Assembly (NCBI GenBank): GCA_030674185.1
Contig: JAPXFY010000031.1
Span: 38,547,532 to 38,611,531, forward strand
Origin: Monoplex corrugatus
Lineage: Eukaryota > Mollusca > Gastropoda > Littorinimorpha > Ranellidae
DNA length: 64,000 bases
Reading direction: 5' to 3'
The notes under the pieces are model-generated. The model saw only the letters and a program-made list of their open reading frames with translations. It made no database searches and had not been told where the DNA came from. Positions 42,744 to 52,640 of this stretch are shown in pieces. The stretch's first letter is position 1; every line of letters starts with the position of its first letter. A program made the translations under genes and the position numbers.

Positions 42744-43005
42744 AACACATACACAAACACACGCACAAACACACGACCACAGATATACACACACATAAAC
42801 ACATACACGCGAATCTAATCACGTGCACGCACACCACAAAACACATACTGAAGTAGCCTATTTAAGCTGTATTTACAAACTCCATATTTACAAAAGATTG
42901 TTACAGTTCTACTTTTTACACACTCACCACACACACACACACACACACACAGACAGACAGACACACACACACACACAGACAGACAGACACACACACACAC
43001 ACATA

Positions 43006-43065
<60 letters not shown>

Positions 43066-43985
43066 ACATAAGCACAAGCGTGCGCATACCACAAAGCACA
43101 TATCAAGGTATCTAAGCTATATTGACATATTAAGGTTTCTAAGCTATATTGACAAACTCTATCTAAGCTATATTGACAAACTCTATCTAAGCTATATTGA
43201 CATATTAAGGTTTCTAAGCTATATTGACAAACTCTATCTAAGCTATATTGACATATTAAGATATCTAAGCTATATTGACAAACTCTATCTAAGCTATATT
43301 GACATATTAAGGTATCTTAGCCATATTGACAAACTCTATCTAAGCTATATTGACATATTAAGGTACCTAGCTATATTGACATATTAAGGTATCTAAGCTA
43401 TATTGACAAACTCTATCTAAGCTATATTGACATATTAACTAATTAAGGTATCTAAGCTATATTGACATATTAAGATATCTAAGCTATATTGACATATTAA
43501 GGTATCTAAGCTATATTGACATATTACGGTATCTAAGCTATATTGACAAACTCTATCTAAGCTATATTGACATATTAAGGTATCTAAGCTATATTGACAT
43601 ATTAAGGTATCTAAGCTATATTGACAAACTATCTAAGCTATATTGACATATTAAGGTATCTAAGCTATATTGACATATTAAGGTATCTAAGCTATATTGA
43701 CATATTAAGATATCTAAGCTATATTGACATATTAAGGTATCTAAGCTATATTGACAAACTCTATCTAAGCTATATTGACATATTAAGGTATCTAAGCTAT
43801 ATTGACATATTAAGGTATCTAAGCTATATTGACAAACTATCTAAGCTATATTGACATATTAAGGTATCTAAGCTATATTGACATATTAAGGTATCTAAGC
43901 TATATTGACATATTAAGGTATCTAAGCTATATTGACAAACTCCAGATTTACAAAAGATTGTTACACTTCTACTTTTTATTTTGTT
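42604..43985. repeat. Nested tandem duplications and AT-rich minisatellite
   Basis: A module of TTTACAAA..CCA, GTTACAGTTCTACTTTTTAC, CACTCAC and CA runs occurs at 42604-42840 and 42843-43100; the non-CA part recurs at 43935-43985. Between 43105 and 43940 the subunits AAGGTATCTAAGCTATATTG + ACATATT and ACAAACTCTATCTAAGC alternate more than 30 times. Confidence 0.92.
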
Positions 43986-44160
43986 TTGGATAATAGGGTG
44001 GAGAAAGTTAGGTGAAACAAATGGGACTTTAACTGGATTTTGAAAATAGAAAGGGAGCCGGCATTACATACTGGCAAGGGAATAGGTTTCCTGAAGACTG
44101 CACGCTAGTAGCTAAAATAATGATTTTTGGCCATGATATTTTGTGATTACTTTAGGCTTT
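43986..44160. other. No recognisable feature
   Basis: Short unique stretch. Confidence 0.4.
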
Positions 44161-44164
44161 GTGA

Positions 44165-44190
44165 GCAGCAGTTCAGCTCCATCATCATCG

Positions 44191-44226
<36 letters not shown>

Positions 44227-44290
44227 CTATCATTACCATCATCATCATTACGTCATCGTCGTCGTCGTCGTCGTCATCATCATCATTTTT
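44165..44290. repeat. ATC/GTC triplet repeat
   Basis: ATC run followed by GTC run. Confidence 0.95.
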
Positions 44291-44353
44291 TTTTTCATCT
44301 TTTCATAGAGAGTTCTTTTCTTTCAATCGAGAACACTGCAAGTGTCAAAACAT

Positions 44354-44381
44354 GGGGGGGGGGGGGGGGGGGGGGGGGGGG
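44354..44381 (+). repeat. Uninterrupted run of 28 G
   Basis: Homopolymer read directly. Length may vary or reflect assembly slippage. Confidence 0.9.
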
Positions 44382-44444
44382 AAACCCATATGAATGTATA
44401 ACAAAAAGCAGATGTAATAAATGATGTATATCATCAACATGTAG

Positions 44445-44735
44445 ACATACAGGGCCCGGTGGACAAGTGAATTAACGTTACTTCCAATGGGATGGTCCTG
44501 GGTTCGATCCCCCTGTACTTACACTACTTTACCTGGTGGGTATAAGGTAAACATTCTTCCAATCTCTCTGGTCACCATGTACGCAGATCTGCCAGTGCTT
44601 AACCCCCCTGTGAGTGTGTACTCATGTACAGTATCAATCATGCACGCTAAAGCTTCTGTCAGTCATGTCAGTGGCTGGCTTATGGAAGCGTGAAAACACC
44701 CAGCATGAACGCCCACCAAAGATGCAGACTGTGCA
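44445..44735 (+). mobile_element. tRNA-derived SINE S1, intact copy
   Basis: CCGGTGGACAAGTGAATTAA is A-box-like; GGTCCTGGGTTCGATCCCCC contains a good B box. Body: ACCTGGTGGGTATAAGG, CTTCCAATCT, TGCACGCTAAAG, TCAGTCATGTCAGTGGCTGG and CCCAGCATGAACGCCCACC. Serves as reference for the expanded copy at 6790-8390. Confidence 0.75.
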
Positions 44736-44904
44736 ACAACATAGAGGAATGTGGTCGGCTCGCCTAACAGCTTGAGTTCTCCATGCTCCAGTAAAATGTC
44801 TGATCGTATGTAATGCGCGGGTGCGTCCGACTGAGTTGGGAAAATAGGGCTATTGAAAAACGATTTACGATCTTTTATGAAAATATTTGACAACACGTTC
44901 ACTC

Positions 44905-44911
<7 letters not shown>
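44736..44911. other. No recognisable feature
   Basis: Plain intron sequence. Confidence 0.4.
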
Positions 44912-45000
<89 letters not shown>

Positions 45001-45118
45001 GCAAACACACACACACACATACACGTGCAAACACACACACACATAAAACACACACACACACACACGAGCGCTTGCATGCTCACACTCACACTCACTCATT
45101 CACATGCGCACACACACG

Positions 45119-45160
<42 letters not shown>

Positions 45161-45278
45161 CAACACACACACACAATTAAACACACACACACACTCACTC
45201 ACTCAAACACACACACACTCACTCAAACACACACACACGCGCTCGCGCGCGCAAGCGCACACACACACACACACATCG

Positions 45279-45321
<43 letters not shown>

Positions 45322-45447
45322 ATTCACTCACACATACATACACACACACACTAACACACTCATTTACTCAAACACACACTCGTTTACTCACGCACGCACT
45401 CATACATACGTGCACGCACGCACAGGAGCACAACACACACACACACA

Positions 45448-45526
<79 letters not shown>

Positions 45527-45540
45527 ACACACACACACAT
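44912..45540. repeat. CA microsatellite, 630 bp
   Basis: CA runs with CACT, CACG and ACGTGC interruptions. Confidence 0.96.
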
Positions 45541-45659
45541 TGTATTGAATTTCTTTTGGTCTTGTATTTAATAATTATTTCTCGTGGTAATATATTCAGT
45601 TTCTGTTGGTGCTGTATTTAACTTCTCATTGGTATTATAATTTATTATTTCTCTTATGA

Positions 45660-45880
45660 AATTTTGAAGTAGAAACCAGAAATACGTGAAAATAGAGTAA
45701 AAGCACGTATCTTATTACTTCACTAAAAAAACAACAAATAATAAAGCACAAAGTTTGGACCAGATGGCCTTTATAAGCGTGCACGAAAGGACAACAAACA
45801 TACAAATCCACTTGACCCAGGACAAAAAAACAAACAAAAAAAACAAAAAAAACAATTCAGAGAACTTCCCTGATTCTTCT
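45660..45880 (-). mobile_element. Repeat family H, degraded reverse copy
   Basis: AGTAGAAACCAGAAATACG, GCACAAAGTTTGGACCAGAT, GGCCTTTATAAGCGTGCACG, AAAGGACAACAAACATACAA and GAACTTCCCT keep the order of family H reversed. The stem is partly lost. Confidence 0.5.
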
Positions 45881-46091
45881 TGGAGTAGAAAATTAAAAAC
45901 ATTGTAAAGTAGTCTGAATACAGTTGAATTAAATAGAAGACAAAACAACGTACAACTACAAGCATGAAACGTGTCTAGTCCTTGGTACAAAATGGAACTA
46001 TTACGATGATGATGATGACGACGACGACGACGACGACGACGATGAGGATGAGGATGATGATGATGATGATGATAATGTTATTATCATTTAG

Positions 46092-46202
46092 GTCAAATCT
46101 GGCAAGATAAACGTGACCCCTAGCACCAGCAGTGCAGCCACTGACGAAGACTTCGAAAAACTGGAGAGGAAAGGAAAGACCTTGACAAAACAGATGGAAA
46201 TG
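46092..46202 (+). CDS. Host gene exon 6
   Basis: Acceptor TTATCATTTAG ends at 46091, donor GTAAGT at 46203. 37 codons: VKSGKINVTPSTSSAATDED, then FEKLERKGKTLTKQMEM. The second half is a charged helix. Confidence 0.85.
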
Positions 46203-46209
46203 GTAAGTT

Positions 46210-46480
46210 TGGCACCAGTCGCCGTGTTGTAGTGGTTAACGCAACGGACTACTGACTGGAAGGTTGTGGGTTCGACTCCCCATCAGTCCCTTCAAAAATA
46301 TATCATTGTGGGGGATGTTTCGGCTCTAACCGGCTCCTACCCCAGAGTTGGGCGTGCTGTGGGGTCATTGGGAAGACTGGGACCACACAGTCGAGTCTCA
46401 TCCACTTCACGGATGCGTCATTGAGGATGTTGCTCGAATCTTCTGACCAGCACCGCAGGTGTCTGTATCTCTCGGGCCTG
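46210..46480 (+). mobile_element. tRNA-derived SINE S2
   Basis: GTTGTAGTGGTTAACGCAAC is a good A box and GTGGGTTCGACTCCCC a good B box. Body: CTAACCGGCTCCTACCCCAG, CACACAGTCGAGTCTCATCC, CAGGTGTCTGTATCTCTCGG. A TATG repeat (46481-46550) forms the tail. A reverse copy is at 56965-57262. Confidence 0.8.
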
Positions 46481-46799
46481 GTGTATGTATGTATGTATGT
46501 ATGTATGTATGTATGTATGTATGTATGTATGTATGTATGTATGTATGTATCGATCTAATTATTTTTCTGTTGTTTTTTTAATTCGTGTACCTATACATAT
46601 ATCTGTTGTTGTTGTTTATACTTCATTCTATTGCTTCTTTGATCACTTACTGATAGGTATTCATTGATTGATTTGTTTAGAAAAAGTGTGCTTCGGTTAT
46701 CAACAGGTATTCATTGTTTCTATTGAAAAAGTGTGCTTCACTTATTGATAGGTACTTGTTGATTGATTCATTTTGAAAAAGTGATTTCATGTAACAGGT

Positions 46800-46808
46800 C
46801 GTGTGTGT

Positions 46809-46891
<83 letters not shown>

Positions 46892-46895
46892 TGTG
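46800..46895. repeat. TG microsatellite
   Basis: TG run. Confidence 0.95.
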
Positions 46896-46904
46896 TTGTG
46901 AGCG

Positions 46905-46985
46905 TGTTTGATTCAAGTTCTACATCAGCACCCACCTGAGGTGGTACGGCTGATGGGGATAACCATCCTAAGGAAGTGATGTTAG
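46905..46985 (-). mobile_element. SINE S4 tail fragment
   Basis: CAGCACCCACCTGAGGTGG and TGATGGGGATAACCATCCTA are the complement of 18430-18485. Confidence 0.55.
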
Positions 46986-46989
46986 GGAA

Positions 46990-47211
46990 TAGGATGATGC
47001 ATGATGAGCTGACGACGACGACGATGATGATGTTAATGATGATGACGACGACGATGATAATGTTGATGATGACGATGATGATCATAATGACGACGACGAT
47101 GATGATCATGATGACGACGACGATGATGATAATGATGGTGATGATCATAAATGATCATGATATGTATGCGTGTGTGTTTTGTATATGTATGTGTGTGTGC
47201 GTGCGTGTGTA

Positions 47212-47262
<51 letters not shown>

Positions 47263-47274
47263 GATATATTATAT

Positions 47275-47325
<51 letters not shown>
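46990..47325. repeat. GAC/GAT triplets then TATA and TG microsatellite
   Basis: The final TG run ends in GTGCAG and serves directly as the acceptor region of exon 7, in place of a normal pyrimidine tract. Confidence 0.92.
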
Positions 47326-47373
47326 CTGGAACAACAAACGGACGAAATGTCGAACAGCGTTTGGAAGGAAATA
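47326..47373 (+). CDS. Host gene exon 7
   Basis: 16 codons: LEQQTDEMSNSVWKEI. Acceptor TGCAG ends at 47325, donor GTAAGT at 47374. Phase 0 on both sides and helix-like composition fit its neighbours. The TG-only acceptor tract makes inclusion less certain. Confidence 0.75.
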
Positions 47374-47479
47374 GTAAGTTTCTTCTCTTTATTCTTTCGT
47401 GTTTTTCATTCATTTTCTCTTCTTTTCTCTTCTGCTGACTCTGATATTGAGGTCTCTGCCATGTAATCCCCCACCTGAG

Positions 47480-47600
47480 GGTTACGGGACAGCCTTTAAC
47501 CTTGATAAGATGGTTGCTACCCTCACAACGCTGGTTTTGGCCATGGAGTCACTACCACATTACTCCCCTCCAAGCTCAGTATTACGCGACTGGCTTTGGT
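47480..47600 (+). mobile_element. SINE S3 tail at the start of the array
   Basis: TTTAACCTTGATAAGATGG, CTACCCTCACAACGCTGG, CTACCACATTACTCC. The same blocks occur in the S3 copies at 29640-29760 and 58890-58960. Confidence 0.55.
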
Positions 47601-50000
47601 GATGAGGTCTCTACCATCTCACTCTCCTGAAGTCTCTACCACCTCACTCCCTGACGACCTCAGGGTTAAGGGACAACCTATAACTCTAGTGGTGAGGTCT
47701 CTACCGCCTCACTCCCAGATGACCTCGGGGTTAAGGGACAAACTATACTCTTGTGGATAAGGTCTCTACCACCTCACTCCCTGACGACCTCAGGGTTAAG
47801 GGACAACCTATAACTCTAGTGGTGAGGTCTCTAGCACCTCACTCCCTGATGACCTCGGGGTTAAGGGACAAACTATACCTCTTGTGGATAAGGTCTCTAC
47901 CACCTCACTCCACGCCGACCTCAGGGTTAAGAGACAATTGATAACTCTAATAGTGAGGTCTCTACCACCTCACTCCCTGATGACCTCAGGGTTTAGGGGA
48001 CAAACGATACCTCTTGTGGATAAGGTCTCTACCACCTCACTCCCTGATGACCTCAGGGTTAAGGGACAACCTACAACTCTAGTAGGGAGGTCTCTACCAC
48101 CTCACTCCCTGATGACCTCAGGGTTTAGGGGACAAACTATACCTCTTGTGGATAAGGTCTCTACCACCTCACTCCATGCTGACCTCAGGGTTAGGAGACA
48201 ACTGATAACTCTAATAGTGAGGTCTCTACCACCTCACTTCCTGACGACGTCAGGGTTAAGGGACAACCTGTAACTCTAGTAGTGAGGTCTCTACCACCTC
48301 ACTCCCTGACGACGTCAGGGTTAAGGGACAACCTATAACTCTAGTAGGGAGGTCTCTACCACCTCACTCCCTGACGACCTCAGGGTTAAGGGACAACCTG
48401 TAACTCTAATAGTGAGGTCTCTACCACCTCACTCCCTGATGACCTCAGGGTAGGGACAACCTGTAACTCTAGTAGTGAGGTCTCTACCACCTCACTCCTG
48501 ACGACCTCAGGGTTAATGGACAACCTGTAACTCTAGTAGTGAGGTCTCTACCACCTCACTCCCTGACGACCTCAGGGTTAATGGACAACCTGTAACTCTA
48601 GTAGTGAGGTCTCTACCACCTCACTCCTGATGACCTCAGGGTTTAGGGACAACTATACTCTTGTGGATAAGGTCTCTACCACCTCACTCCCTGACGACCT
48701 CAGTGCTAAGGGTCTCTACCACCCACTCCCTGACGACCTCAGTGCTAAGGGTCTCTACCACCTCACTCCCTGACGACCTCAGTGCTAAGGGTCTCTACCA
48801 CCCACTCCCTGACGACCTCAGTGCTAAGGGACAACTTATACCTCTGATAGTGAGGTCTCTACTACCTCATTCCCTGACTACCTCAGTGCAAAGGGACAAC
48901 TTGTAACTCTGATAGTGAGGTCTCTACCACCTCATTCATCTATGACCTGATAGTTATGGAAAATACCTTTACCTTTAGCGTGAGGTCTCTGCCACCTCAT
49001 ATCTCTATGACCTACTAGTTATGCGACTACTTTTACCTTCAGCAGTGAGGTCTCTGCCACCTCATGTCTCTATGACCTACTAGTTATGCAAATACCTTTA
49101 CCTTCAGCAGTGAGGTCTCTGCCACCTCATGTCTCTATGACCTATTAGTTATGCAAACTACCTTTACCTTCAGCAGTGAGGTCTCTGCCACCTCATGTCT
49201 CTATGATCTACTAGTTATGCGACTACCTTTACCTTCAGCAGTGAGGTCTCTGCCACCTCATGTCTCTATGACCTACTAGTTATGGGACTACCTTTACCTT
49301 AGCAGTGAGGTCATTCTACCACCTCACTCCTCTATGACCTACTAGTTATGGGACTACCTTTACCTTCAGCAGTGAGGTCTCTGCCACCTCATGTCTCTAT
49401 GACCTAACAGTTATGGGACTACCTTTACCTTCAGCAGTGAGGTCTCGGCCACCTCATGTCTCTATGACCTAACAGTTATGGGACTACCTTTACCTTTAGC
49501 AGTGAGGTCTCGGCCACCTCATTTCTCTATGACCTAACAGTTATGGGACTACCTTTACCTTCAGCAGTGAGGTCTCTGCCACCTCATGTCTCTATGACCA
49601 AACTAGTTATGGGACTACCTTTACCTTCAGCAGTGAGGTCTCGGCCACCTCATTTCTTATGACCTAACTAGTTATGGGACTACCTTTACCTTCAGCAGTG
49701 AGGTCTCGGCCACCTCATTTCTTTATGACCTACTAGTTATGGGACTACCTTTACCTTCAGCAGTGAGGTCTCGGCCACCTCATTTCTTTATGACCTAACA
49801 GTTATGGGACTACCTTTACCTTCAGCAGTGAGGTCTCGGCCATCTCATTTCTCTATGACCTAACAGTTATGGGACTACCTTTACCTTCAGCAGTGAGATC
49901 TCGGCCACCTCATTTCTCTATGACCTAACAGTTATGGGAAATACCTTTACTTTAAGCAGTGAGGTCTCTACCACCTCACTCCTCTATGGCACCAGGTTTA
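47600..50000. repeat. 65-bp minisatellite in two homogenised domains (host intron 7)
   Basis: Domain 1 (47600-48930): GAGGTCTCTACCACCTCACT, CCCTGACGACCTCAGGGTTA, AGGGACAACCTATAACTCTA. Domain 2 (48930-49990): GAGGTCTCTGCCACCTCATG, TCTCTATGACCTACTAGTTA, TGGGACTACCTTTACCTTCA. Both have a 65-bp period, about 37 units in total. In 48700-48830 shorter 39-bp and 44-bp units occur. Confidence 0.95.
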
Positions 50001-50480
50001 TGGGACAACGTCCAGCAAAATGTATTATGTGGTTCAGTGATGAAGCATTCACCCAGGATGTGAAAATCCTGGTTCAGTTCGTGGTCGAAGAGGGATTTTT
50101 CTCCTCCCCCACCCTCCCCTCTCCCATACTGATCTTAACTCTTTGACTCCCGCACCCTGTCCACCGTCTGCAAAAACTTAACCATTTGACGCCGTCATCC
50201 TATCCACCAGCTTCCTGCAGGAAGGGTTACGTTTTTGCTTTGCTAGCATGGTTGACGATGCTGGTGGAAAGGGTGTGGGATTCAAAAGGTTAAGTGGTGA
50301 TCTGGGAGCAACCAGTGTTTCCTAGGAGACGAGATTAACTTGAGTTCTTGTGCACACACTGCATCGTGTTCTTATCCGTGCAGTTGAAAGATCCCACGAC
50401 ATCAAAAAAAATTGCCCTTCGCACAAAAAAGGGGGATAAATGCGCTATTATCAATAAACAAAAATATTGGATGCAAACAC
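50000..50480 (+). mobile_element. SINE S5 interrupted by a TTAA element
   Basis: Left part to 50134: GATGTGAAAATCCTGGTTCA, GAAGAGGGATTTTTCTCC. Right part from 50294: GTGGTGATCTGGGAGCAACC, GTGCAGTTGAAAGATCCCAC, TTGCCCTTCGCACAAAAAAG. This matches a SINE type I know from gastropods by its GTTGAAAGATCCCAC tail; the identification is from memory. Confidence 0.55.
50135..50293. mobile_element. TTAA-bounded foldback MITE-like element, copy 3
   Basis: TTAACTCTTTGACTCCC on the left, complement-like end with TTAA on the right; 159 bp including both TTAA. Centre CTTCCTGCAGGAAGG. It splits SINE S5, so it inserted later. Confidence 0.62.
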
Positions 50481-50637
50481 AAAAACAAAAAAATTGGGTG
50501 GCGATATACTTTGGCTACATGCTTTCTCCGGGAAGAGACGGAATACACCTTACGCAGGATAATCTCCACCGAGACAAAGAGTCCAATCCAATCCAATCCA
50601 GACTTGACCTTGACTTTGACCTCATTTCTTCTTGCAG

Positions 50638-50790
50638 AACGAAATGAAGAGTCAGCTGCAGTATCTTCCCCACCCTCGTGACCTGTACAAGAGTTACTAC
50701 CCGTCCTGGCGCATGCTAGAGGATGCCATACTCTGCCCCCAACCCACCCTCAAGGAAAACATTACCGAAATTAAGGAAGCCGTTGAAAAG
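50638..50790 (+). CDS. Host gene exon 8
   Basis: Acceptor TTTCTTCTTGCAG ends at 50637, donor GTGAGA at 50791. 51 codons: NEMKSQLQYLPHPRDLYKSY, YPSWRMLEDAILCPQPTLKE, NITEIKEAVEK. With exon 7 it gives a W(K/E)E(I/M)..L..QLQYLP.P-type segment typical of the middle of DUF4795 proteins (from memory). Strong splice sites. Confidence 0.9.
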
Positions 50791-50799
50791 GTGAGAGAG

Positions 50800-50839
50800 A
50801 AAAGAAGAGAAGAAAGAGAGAGAGAGAGAGAGGAGAGAG

Positions 50840-50870
<31 letters not shown>

Positions 50871-51052
50871 GAGCGCGAGCGAATGGGGATGGTGAGTGGA
50901 TGTATGTGTGTGTGTGCGTATGTGTCTGTGGATGGGTCGGGGTGTGTGTTTGTGGGCTGTAGGTGAGAGAGTGGACATGGGTGATGATGATGGTGTGTGT
51001 GTGTGTGCGTAAATGTGTATGTGTGTGTGTGGATGGGTCGGAGTGTGGTGAT

Positions 51053-51089
<37 letters not shown>

Positions 51090-51098
51090 GTATGTGTG

Positions 51099-51155
<57 letters not shown>

Positions 51156-51279
51156 GTGTGTGCGCACGTGTGGGTGGGTGTGTGTGTTGTCAAATTCGAG
51201 CTGCGCTATTTTGTGTTTGAAAGAGGGAGAGGAATGGATAGAAGCACAGTTGGCATGGCGAATGTACGCGTTTGGTGTG

Positions 51280-51316
<37 letters not shown>

Positions 51317-51500
51317 CTGTGTGTGTGTGTGACTGTGTGTGTATGTTTTGTCCCAATCGAACTGCGCTAAGGAGGAGAGGAATGAATAGAAGCACATTTG
51401 TCATGGCGACCGTGCACTTTTGGCGTGGCCAGGGGGGATGGGAGAGGAGAGAGAGAGAGATAGAGAGAGGAGAGGAGAGAGGAGGGAGAGAGAGAGAGAG
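50800..51500. repeat. GA and TG microsatellites with a duplicated linker
   Basis: GAGAGGAATGGATAGAAGCA with CAGTTGGCATGGCGA (51227-51265) resembles GAGAGGAATGAATAGAAGCA with CATTTGTCATGGCGA (51374-51410): a tandem duplication of linker plus TG run. Confidence 0.88.
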
Positions 51501-51691
51501 ATGGGCACAGCTTTGTCTACGGCGTACGCGGCATTTTGGACGTGTGGTCAGGAGAGAGGTGAAGACGAGGCACACTGTCCCTGACGTAGGTACTGTTTTT
51601 GACTTGGTCACACGAGAGAAGTGAGACAAGTGGATAAGACGGGAAAAAAAATTAGCGTATGACTGACGTCCATTTTCTTGACATGTTTCAG

Positions 51692-51841
51692 AACAAAGCA
51701 CCGACCGCCAGCAAGCAGCTGGCGAAGTTCCTGGGCACTTCAGGTCCCTCAGATCGTCTGCTGGAAGCACTCATGATCCTGGGTCGTGTTATGGAGCAGG
51801 GGCGATCGGGAGCCTTTAACCAACAACAGTTGACGTACGAT
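51692..51841 (+). CDS. Host gene exon 9
   Basis: Acceptor CATGTTTCAG ends at 51691, donor GTAAGG at 51842. 50 codons: NKAPTASKQLAKFLGTSGPS, DRLLEALMILGRVMEQGRSG, AFNQQQLTYD. Predicted helices; phase 0 both sides. Confidence 0.9.
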
Positions 51842-51879
51842 GTAAGGATTGTCGCATGGAGAAAGGGAGAATGGAAAGG

Positions 51880-52054
51880 AGGACAGGGGTGAGAGAGAGA
51901 AAAAGAGAGAGAGAGGGAGCGAGCGAGAGAGAGAGAGAGAGTGAGAGAGTGGGAGAGAGAGAGAGAGAGAGTCTATGTCTGCGACTTACAAAAATGAGAT
52001 TGTGAGAAAGAGAGAAACAGGTAGCAAAGGAAGAGCGTGTATGAGACAGAGAGA

Positions 52055-52098
<44 letters not shown>

Positions 52099-52103
52099 TG
52101 TGG

Positions 52104-52138
<35 letters not shown>

Positions 52139-52190
52139 CAGGTAGCAAAAGAGAGCAAGGAAGAGTATTTGAGAGAGAGAGAGAGAGAGG

Positions 52191-52240
<50 letters not shown>

Positions 52241-52260
52241 GTGTGTGTGTGTGTGTGTGT
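51880..52260. repeat. GA/TG microsatellites
   Basis: Two rounds of GAAACAGGTAGCAAA-type linker, GA run and TG run. Confidence 0.93.
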
Positions 52261-52264
52261 GAAT

Positions 52265-52640
52265 ACGTTCCTGATAGAAATTATCATGATTACAATCATC
52301 ATCATCGTCTTCGTCATTATCATCACAATCATCATCACCATTGGCACCATCACCATCAGTATCACCACCACCACCACCACCGCCTTTGCCAGTAGCAGGA
52401 ATACTTTCCGAAGGAAATCATCATGATTATATAATTATACCATCATCATCATCGTCATCACCATCCCCATCACCATCATTACCATTAGCATCACCATCAC
52501 CATCACCATCACCACACTCCCATTAGCATCATCATAATCATCACCACCATCATCATCAGCAACATCTCCACAACCACCACCGCCAGTAGCAGGAATACTT
52601 TCCTGATGGAAATTATCGTGATCATCGTGTGGTGCCCACG
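52265..52640. repeat. ATC/CAC triplets with a repeated 35-bp linker
   Basis: CAGTAGCAGGAATACTTTCC with TGA(A/T)GGAAAT occurs at about 52386 and 52584, a shorter form at 52262, and again at 55437 beyond the RTE-like insertion. Confidence 0.85.
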
